Source: Cranoglanis bouderius (taxonomy: Eukaryota; Chordata; Actinopteri; Siluriformes; Cranoglanididae). From it: DNA of 64,000 nucleotides. The stretch lies in assembly GCA_023630585.1 (NCBI GenBank), contig CM042566.1, forward strand, positions 3,296,254 through 3,360,253. The letters run 5' to 3'. Under the pieces are notes generated by a model. It searched no databases. It saw only the letters and a program-made list of their open reading frames with translations, and was not told where the DNA came from. Of this stretch, positions 56,466 to 64,000 are shown in pieces (the stretch's first letter is position 1; each line of letters starts with the position of its first letter). The translations under genes were made by a program, and so were the position numbers.

Positions 56466-57741
56466 TACACCAGGACATTGTTCAACCATAACTTCCTGTT
56501 TCACAGGGGTATAAATATGAGGTAACACATAGGCCAAATTCCCTTAGTCATTCATAACAATGGGTAAGACCAAGGAATATAGCTGTGATGTGCAGCAAAA
56601 GGTTGTTGCAAAAAAAATGGGAAGTGGATATGAGAAAATAGCACAAGCATTGAAAATGGCCATTTCCAGTCAACTGGAAATGTTATGAATCAACCTGGAA
56701 TTGGACGCATGTCTATATTGTCTCAACGCACTGTGAAGAGGATGGTTTGAGTGGCCAAAAAATCTCCAAGGATCACAGCTGGAGAATTGCAGAAGTTAGT
56801 TTTCTCTTGGGGTCAGAAAGTCTCCAAAACTACAATCTGAAGTCACCTACATCACCACAAGTTGTTTGGAAGGGTTTCAAGAAAAAAGCCTCTACTCTCA
56901 TCCAAAAACAATCTCAAGAGTCTTCACTTTGTCAGACACCACTGGAACTTCAAATGGGATCGGGTTCTATGGTCAGATGAAACCAAAATAGAGCTTTTTG
57001 GCAATAAACACCAGAGGTGGTTTTGGCGCACACAGAGAGGTAGCCATATGGAAAAGTACCTCATACTCACGGTTAAATATGGTGGTGGCTCTTTAATGTT
57101 TTGGGGCTGTTTTTCTGCCAGAGGACCTGGACATTTTCTTAGGATACATGACATCATGGACTCTATCAAATATCAACAGATATTAAATGAAAACCTGACT
57201 GTCTCTGCCAGAAAGCTTCAAATGGGCCGTGGTCGGATCTTCCAGCAGGACAATGATCCAAAACATACATCAAAATCAACACAAAAATGGTTTACTGACC
57301 ACAAAATCAAGATCCTGCCACGGCCATCCCAGTCCCCTGACTTGAACCCCACAGAAAACCTGAAGAGGAGAGTCCATCAGCGTGGACCTCGAAATTTGAA
57401 GGATCTGGAGAGATTCTGTATGGAGGAAAGGTCTCAGATCCCTTGCCATGTATTCTCCAACCTCATCAGGCATTATATAAGACTCAGAGCTGTTATCCTG
57501 GCAAAGGGAGGTAGCACAAAGTATTGATTAAAAGGGTGCCATAATTGTTGCACACCTATATTTAACAAAGATTTTTGTTGATAAACCTGTGTTGTGTTTG
57601 CAATTGTTTGATATCCATGAGAGCAGAGTAATTTTGTGAATTTTTTGAACACAAGATCAAAAGGTTAAACAATAAAGACAATTTTTCACAGCCTTCTTTG
57701 CTCATATTTACCAAGGGGGCCAATATTAGTGGAGGGCACTG
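56466..57741 (+). mobile_element. Tc1-like DNA transposon copy 2 (5'-truncated, frameshifted)
   Basis: Same family as the copy at 15.5-16.8 kb, here on the plus strand. It has the ancestral start region (MGKTKEY at 56561), frame breaks between 56690 and 56870, and an intact catalytic stretch 56862-57527 with WSDETK, QQDNDPKH and NPTENL. The 3' terminal region of about 200 bp is complete and ends GTGGAGGGCACTG at 57741, followed by TA. The 5' terminal repeat is missing. It interrupts a copy of the dispersed inverted-repeat family (55995-56465 and 57742-57915). Confidence 0.88.
56862..57527 (+). pseudogene. Tc1-like transposase catalytic domain (copy 2)
   Basis: A 221-codon open frame with the DD34E triad keeps the full catalytic half, ending GGSTKY. 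The N-terminal half is out of frame upstream, so no whole transposase can be made. About 98% identical by eye to copy 1 over this half. Confidence 0.85.
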
Positions 57742-57915
57742 TATTGTTCTTTAATAACTAAAAATGTGTAGTCATTGGTAAATTGCTGTAGTCAACAGAG
57801 TTTGAGATTTTCTTCCAACGGGATGTTAGAAGAAAATCTCAAAACTTCGAGTCAGGCTGAATCACACCACCCTCGTCATTGATTATTTTCCTATAACAGC
57901 ATGTCCTGATGTGTT
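57742..57915 (+). repeat. dispersed family 'R', right part after Tc1 copy 2
   Basis: TTCTTTAATAACTAAAAATG, AAATTGCTGTAGTCAAC and GATTATTTTCCTATAACAGC continue the unit interrupted at 56465. Confidence 0.6.
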
Positions 57916-58800
57916 TTATTTCTTACTTAATGGAGATTTATTGCTTGAAATGTGTAATGCTGTATATCTTGTATACTCCAGAGCTGGGTGAAGTTTGAAG
58001 AAATGAAATGAAGAGCTGATGCTGACCCTGCTGGAAAAAAAAAAAACAACCCAAATAAACAACTGAAACCATCACAGAAATTCTAATGGTTTCCACTACA
58101 AATACCATTACAAACCATCAGCCACCCATTAAAAGCATTATCATTATTGGTCCTTAATGGTATCCACTAGACATGACATGCCTCCAATAGAAGGCAACCA
58201 ATTACCAGTAGAGACCCACAGGGACCATTACAGTCTCCATTAAAACCAATACAAATCCAATTATAACCATTAAAACCATTACACATTGTATGAGGGTTTC
58301 TATTGTTTTGTTTTTTTTTCCCAGCAGGGGAATGATGTGAGAATTAATATGGGTTATATGTCAAGTCTTGTTAGTACTCCTGACAGCTTTTACATTAGAA
58401 ATCAGTCATGTTATGATAAATGATAAATAATAAATGCATGCTAATCACTCTGTTATGAGTGTAAAGAGTTAAAATGATGTCCTGCTGTGATGTCACACAG
58501 TCCATTTTAGTAAAACTCCGGAAGCGTCTTTTAATGCAGCTCTACAAAATTACACTCATGTGATAATTTGACTTTAAGAGGACTTTTCGGATCTGTGGAC
58601 CACCAGGAACAACATTTCAAGTCGGCATTACAGCTTTCCCCCCCTTCTACTGTTGTTCCATGTAGCCAAAGATCCCTGAAGTGAAAACTAGTGCTTTAGT
58701 GGGAGGAAGAGGCTACCGCTGCTGAGGCTATGCTAGCTTCCATGGTCACCAAATATCGCAAACACTTCTTCATGTAAAACAAAATCCAGCTGCAAAAATC

Positions 58801-59218
58801 ATGGGGAACGGAATGAACAAGGTAATTTCCACTCAAAGTCTCTCTGGAGCCAGCTGGCGAAATAATTAACTGTGGTTAGTTCATAATAAAATGTTTATTA
58901 GCTGTGTGGTAACGGAGTAGTAACTAGGCTAAGGCTGAACTACAAATGAGTAGCCGCTCCCTATATAAGTGCACTATGACGTAATGGCGACTACAGCCTA
59001 TGTAGTGCACTATGTATCGAAAAACAAGATATTTGGGATGGATGTTACCGTAAGGTCATGTCTTGATAGTTTGGTGAAAGTAAAATGGCAGAGATTACAT
59101 GTACATAAAATGTTATTTAAAAAAAAATATTTAAAAAAAAAAATAATAATAATAATTTTCTTGAACAATAATAAAAAAAGTATTATTCCTTATTGTTGAC
59201 CAATTTGAGTTACTGTAA

Positions 59219-59269
<51 letters not shown>

Positions 59270-59459
59270 GATTATCATAAATACCACAGGCTATAAAAAT
59301 GTTTAATATATAAATTAAAATATATACTGCTTAATAATAAATAAACAAATATATATTTATAATACAATATTATGAACTAATAATGAACTAATCCTTACTT
59401 TTTCCATAGGTTATTGACGGTCTCTATTTAGGAAATATAAGAGGTAAGCAAAAAAATTC

Positions 59460-59556
<97 letters not shown>

Positions 59557-59855
59557 TCCTATATTCTTACAAATTATAAATATTCCATTGCTGTAAAAGT
59601 TTTCAGTTAAAAGTGAATATTAAGTATTAAAATATTGTCCTTTGCATTCACATATTACAGTGTTGTTTAAAAAAGGTTTTTATTTTTATTTTTTTTAAAA
59701 CTTGTGTCTAAATCACAACCATGCAATTTATTTGGTTTGTTTTTATATGATAATTTGATGATCCGATCTTCCGATTACATGCGCATAAATTTTTTTCTTG
59801 TAATAATTTGCTTGAATATAAAAAAAGTTATATTCCTTATTGCTGACCCATTTAA

Positions 59856-59900
<45 letters not shown>

Positions 59901-62900
59901 TTAAATACCACAGGCTATCATCTTTTTTTAAAATACATATGAATATTATTTCCAAACCGTATTAGCTGTATAATCTAGTGTAAAATGTTACTACCATTGT
60001 TTCATCCTTTAAAATATCTCAATGCTGCGTATAAAATGCAGAGTACAATCCTTGACTTGTGCCGTTATACGGACAAGCGCGGGGTAGAAATCATGTCAGC
60101 TCACACCACCTGACATTTCGCTATTTATAGTTGTTCCTGCAGTTGCCCGTCAGATCCTCAGCATCACAACATTTAAAATTAGACCACAGAAAACTGATAG
60201 GCCGAGCCCAGACTGCGACCCGGGAGTCGTCTTATCATTCTAAATTACGATGATAATAATATCTTAAACAGCCGACAAGATCGGACTGGAAGAAATGATT
60301 AGACGTTTGACTAGCTAAAACATGCCTCTTTAGTTTTACAGACAAGAACGTTAGGCATGAAAATAATATAATTTAAAAAAAAAACATGTCCAATAACAAA
60401 TTTAAATTTCTTTTCTCATGTCATCTACCACTACAGTACTTGCTAGGGCTGCACGATATTGAAGAAAAATGCGAAATGCGATACGATAATGCTATAAGTG
60501 TGTAAAATCTATTTCAGTTATCTATATAATATACTAACATACATGTTTCATGTTCTTTTGAGGAAAAGAAAGCATTCTCTACTATCTGTGTCACCCTAAA
60601 ACGCTGACTTTCCATAATTCTTTGATCATTCAGTTATCGCAAGCCCTTGTGACATGCATATCCTTATATGTACATTTGTGATATTTCGATAATTTCGATA
60701 TACTATGCAGCCCTAGTACTTGCTGTACACTTGGGGGTGTGCTGTTATTGGAAAATAACCAACGACAGCGTGGTGTCTAAAGCGGAGTTACTGTTACCAC
60801 CTTGTTATTTACAATAACAGCACGTTCCGCAGTGTTTTATTTCTCTTATACCACAGCAATTTGCCAACCAGTACTTTTAAATTATTTTTTTAAAAAATTC
60901 AGTGTTGTGAAAAGTTCCTGTTCTCACTTACATTATAGCAGCTATAAACAGTCATTCCCTCACCAGCCTCTGTTTTTATCTCTTGAAGTTAATAAGATAA
61001 AAAACAAAACAAAAAAAAAAAAGGACAAAAAACAGCTTGTTACCGAGAAAATCGCGAAGTGTAAACTCCTCTTGTGGCCCTCCTCTAGTTTTCACTGGAC
61101 ACTCCTTTCATACATTTTAAATAAAATAAAAACGTAGCGAATGTTTTAATTACTTTATAACAGTCAGCTTAATTCGGCTGTTTACACAGTCCAAGTTAGG
61201 CTAATGTTTGCTAGTGTGATATAAAATTTGACTAGAGGTTTACGCAGTGTAATAGTTAGCCTAACGTTAGCTAGCTTGCTCGTGAAGTACAACGTACAAC
61301 GTAATTAGCCAAATGCTAACTAGCTGGTTTACAGAATCTAAGTTAGGATAGATTAGTAGCTACCTTGCTACCATATTTGACTACTGGTTTACACACGATA
61401 ATGGTTATTCAAATGTTAGCTATCGTGCTAGTGAAGCTGGATAATGGTTTGTATTACTTAATAGTTATTTTAATGTTATGACTTTTTATGTAATGATTTT
61501 GTTCACAGAGTAAAATAATTATTCCTAAAATTAGCGAACTGCTTTGAGCAATCTGAGGTAACGTTAGCTAGTTGGCTGATGTTTTCATTACTTTGTAGTT
61601 AGCCAAGCTAGTGTAGACAATGTGTTAGCTAGCTTACAAACAAAGGCGTCAGTAGTGGGTCAGTATATTTAGTATATATAGTAGTGGGTCAGTATATTTA
61701 GCAGTATATTCAGTATATTTAGTATATATAGTAGTGGGTCAGTATATTTAGCAGTATGTTCAGTATATTTAGTATATATAGTAGTGGGTCAGTATATTTA
61801 GCAGTATGTTCAGTATATTTAGTATATATAGTAGTGGGTCAGTATATTTAGCAGTATGTTCAGTATATTTAGTATATATAGTAGTGGGTCAGTATATTTA
61901 GCAGTATGTTCAGTATATTTAGTATATATAGTAGTGGGTCAGTATATTTAGCAGTATATTCAGTATATTTAGTATATATAGTAGTGGGTCAGCATATTTA
62001 GCAGTATATTCAGTATATTTAGTATATATAGTAGTGGGTCAGTATATTTAGCAGTATATTCAGTATATTTAGTATATATAGTAGTGGGTCAGCATATTTA
62101 GCAGTATATTCAGTATATTTAGTATATATAGTAGTGGGTCAGCATATTTGTGCTGTTGTGAGGGATTCTGTTCAGGGGGTTGAATCATTTTGAGACTGGA
62201 GAAGTCATTGTAAGTTGCATTTTCAGTTGAATTTGGGGAAACCACTTGAAGCATTCATTGTGTTGAACTATTTCAATTACTTTTGTTTGATTTGTTCATT
62301 TCAAACAGCTGAAAGTCTGTACATTTTGACAATAAACCTGATTTGCAATGGGGGTTGAATGAATTTGATTGCAACTGTATAAGTAAATGAATTGATTAAT
62401 TTTTGAAATTTGTTTATTTTTAAGGGTGTAAATCGCTGTATTTTATGGTCAGTGCTATTTTACCTCAGGTCTTGCTTCTGAGCTTCTACTTTCAAACAGC
62501 CTTACTTAAATAAATAAATAAAATAAGTGTATTCTTGCTAGTCATCGACTGTTCCCCCCCCCCCTCCACAGACTCAGAGAACCGAGAAAGTCTGTCTCAG
62601 AACGGTATCACTCACATCCTCTCTGTGTACAACAACGCCAAACCGGTACTAGAGGTAAAACTGTGCGAGTTTCTCACTCAGTTTCACTTTTGCTCGGTTT
62701 GTCTATTTGTCTAAAGTTTTCAACCATGTAGACGAGTGCAAAAGTTTGTGTACCCCCTTAGAACAAAATGATGATGACGAAAGAAATACAATCTACAGCC
62801 ACAAGGCATTTCATGTGTTAGGATACGAATAAAGATAGGATTATGAGGAACACTATGGAAAATTAATCAACATCTTCTGACTAATCGGAATTCAACAGCG

Positions 62901-63209
62901 ATATGGTGTAACTGTAAATAAAAACATTTTTAAACATCTTATGTTTTATTTAACGTCATAAAGAATATACTGTAGTTGCGTGTTCTGACCACTTGAGGGC
63001 AGTCACGTAAAACACTGGACGCTGAAAGAGTTCCACTTAAATCTGTATGATTTTATTCTCAGGGTGTAAAAATCCATTCATGTGCATTCACTAAATGAAT
63101 TAAGAGATGAATTTATATATTTTTGTGTATTTTATAAATATAATTGTTTCTATTTTTAGGACATGATGTACCTTTGCATTCATGCAGCAGACGCCTCTAA
63201 TCAAAACCT
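58801..63209 (+). CDS. dusp22a: dusp22-like (probably dusp22a), dual-specificity phosphatase, 5' part only
   Basis: Four exons: 58801-58821 (ATG at 58801), 59410-59443, 62572-62654, 63160-63209, giving 62 codons plus two bases, with clean GT-AG sites. The protein starts MGNGMNK, the N-myristoylation signal of DUSP22/DUSP15, then VIDGLYLGNIRDSENRESLS, GITHILSVYNNAKPVLE and MMYLCIHAADASNQNL, which align with the first 62 residues of DUSP22 (THILSV and YLCI-AAD are shared). The rest, including the HCxxGxSRS active site, lies beyond the window. Family role: a small membrane-anchored tyrosine/threonine phosphatase (JKAP/JSP-1) acting on JNK-pathway and kinase substrates. About 58% identity to human DUSP22 by eye suggests the divergent fish dusp22a rather than dusp22b; DUSP15 is less similar. 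The a/b assignment is from memory. Confidence 0.88.
59221..59268. repeat. (TTA)16
   Basis: Pure TTA run. A second at about 59857-59899 shares flanking sequence (TATTCCTTATTG-TGACC before, ATACCACAGGCTAT after), so the two are duplicated segments. Confidence 0.9.
59464..59552. repeat. (AT)44 microsatellite near a dusp22-like donor
   Basis: AT run beginning 20 bp after the exon-2 donor (59444). Confidence 0.95.
60436..60723. mobile_element. hAT-type MITE with 8-bp target duplication
   Basis: A 272-bp element (60444-60715) has terminal TAGGGCTGCA and its exact inverse TGCAGCCCTA. It is flanked by a perfect 8-bp duplication GTACTTGC (60436-60443 and 60716-60723). No ORF. The 8-bp duplication and TAGGG ends fit hAT nonautonomous elements. 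Confidence 0.88.
60722..61125 (-). repeat. dispersed family 'R', copy in the dusp22-like intron
   Basis: GGTGTGCTGTTATTGGAAAA, AACGACAGCGTGGTG, AACAGCACGTTCCGCAGTG and GCAGCTATAAACAGTCATT are in reverse orientation. It abuts the hAT MITE. Confidence 0.6.
61650..62145. repeat. 50-bp minisatellite, about 9.5 copies, dusp22-like intron 2
   Basis: GTAGTGGGTC recurs at 61681 and every exact 50 bp up to 62131 (ten starts), preceded by one shortened unit at 61651. Units differ at two sites (TATATT/TATGTT and CAGTAT/CAGCAT), the variants clustering along the array. Confidence 0.95.
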
Positions 63210-63218
63210 GTGAGTAAT

Positions 63219-63271
<53 letters not shown>
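63219..63271. repeat. (AC)n just after dusp22-like exon 4 donor
   Basis: AC run starting 9 nt past the donor at 63210. Confidence 0.9.
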
Positions 63272-63275
<4 letters not shown>

Positions 63276-63539
63276 ATCAGTATGCTCACATTCCAGGGTT
63301 GCTCAACATCATATCAGCAGCCCCATGTGCGTGCAGAAGATCAGCATCAGGATAAGCAATCCAGCTAGTGATGTATTACACAATATTCTCAACACATTTG
63401 AGACTGTTTAAAGAGAATGTGAAGTTGACAGGTCCACATCTGGTATCTCTTTAGCAAAAAATGACAACCTCTGATTTGTAAGGATGCTTTTACCAATTAT
63501 TATGATTGATTATGACAACTCTTTAGTGTTGCTGTGACT

Positions 63540-63680
63540 GACAGGGGGGGAGAGAGTATGCCACTCAAAAGAGCAAGACCGATTTTGCTCCCACGGGCAG
63601 CTGTTGCATCGTCAGGATTCGAACTCCCGATGATATGCTCGACGCTTTTCTGTTGAGTCAGTCAGTCGCTGTTGTCATGA
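63540..63680 (-). mobile_element. tRNA-derived SINE fragment in the dusp22-like gene
   Basis: The minus strand contains GACTGACTCAACAGAAAAG (weak A box) and GGGAGTTCGAATCCTGACGA (B box) spaced as in a tRNA, then CCCGTGGGAGCAAAATCGG. A short family member. Confidence 0.55.
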
Positions 63681-64000
63681 TGAGATTGGTTTAAAGCCCT
63701 GGAATATCGTCAGCGTTGGCACCGCTGATGCTGGTTTTGCCATTATCGCAAGGCTGTTACTTTCATAGCCTTCTTAACTCCCGCCATCCTCAGAGAACGC
63801 CGCCATTCCCATGCTGACGAGGTCATGTTGTTTCAGCTTTAGTGGAAAACGTGGCCGCGTTTTTTTTCTTTCATCTTCTTTCTGAAGCGACCGGGAGCAC
63901 GCGCTCCCGTGGTGCCTGCCGTTGCTGAGCGACCGCGAGCCATGACCTCTCCATGACGACGAGGAAGTTTTAGCACAGGATGGATTCACAGCACCGCAAA

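Larger units (their letters stand above)
54300..58800. other. intergenic region cox4i1 to dusp22-like
   Basis: It contains (AT)31, a local near-duplication of GACCAATCC-TGTCCTC units at 55070-55175, a SINE, tRNA-Glu, a split family-R copy and Tc1 copy 2. At 58060-58290 ACCATTA-rich near-repeats occur. No irf8 exon is seen. Confidence 0.7.

Noticed and set aside
54300..58800. Search for irf8, the next gene in the human order
   Set aside because: No IRF DNA-binding-domain exon is visible in this interval or to the window end; irf8 may lie further right or elsewhere.
61650..62145. 50-bp periodic array considered as a CRISPR
   Set aside because: There are no unique spacers; the whole 50-bp unit repeats, and the host is a vertebrate.

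Overview
This is vertebrate nuclear DNA, almost certainly from a teleost fish. It has GT-AG introns, very many (CA)n/(GT)n and (CT)n microsatellites, Tc1/mariner-type transposons, tRNA- and 5S-rRNA-derived SINEs, and coding exons that match fish and human proteins. A catfish-like (otophysan) source is my guess from repeat texture only. The gene order GSE1 (+), GINS2 (-), EMC8 (-), COX4I1 (+) is that of human 16q24.1. I read the exon structures from splice sites and reading frame. Coding sums are exact multiples of three for GSE1 (3690 bp, 1229 aa), GINS2 (561 bp, 186 aa), EMC8 (615 bp, 204 aa) and COX4I1 (507 bp, 168 aa). Layout: 1-34595 holds 15 exons of gse1, a chromatin co-repressor component, with upstream exon(s) outside the window and a 3'UTR to about 37.3 kb. 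38396-42942 is gins2 on the minus strand (five exons, replicative helicase subunit). 45007-48907 is emc8 on the minus strand (five exons, ER membrane protein complex). 48908-51184 is the divergent emc8/cox4i1 promoter region. 51186-54147 is cox4i1 (four coding exons, cytochrome c oxidase subunit 4). 54.3-58.8 kb is intergenic, with an intact tRNA-Glu(UUC) gene, SINEs and a Tc1-like copy. 58801 to the right edge holds the first four exons of a dusp22-type (dusp22a-like) phosphatase, cut by the window end before its catalytic cysteine. The genes are unrelated housekeeping or regulatory neighbours in a conserved block, not a pathway. The fish-specific part is the dusp22-like gene beside cox4i1. 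In human, DUSP22 lies beside IRF4 at 6p25, a region paralogous to 16q24, so this may be an ohnologue lost in mammals. The accessory sequence is repeat-dominated: two Tc1-like copies 40 kb apart in opposite orientation, one with a 51-bp internal inversion and a collapsed terminal repeat; an internally deleted Tc1-like element with long TIRs; a hAT-type MITE with a perfect 8-bp target duplication; a 5S-derived SINE; several unnamed inverted-repeat families; a palindromic fold-back cluster in a gse1 intron; and minisatellites of 14, 50 and about 20 bp. I found no bacterial-style system, virus or toxin gene, and nothing I would call a new biochemical system. The most interesting points are the dusp22 linkage, the fold-back cluster, the rearranged Tc1 copy and CA repeats beside several gse1 donors.
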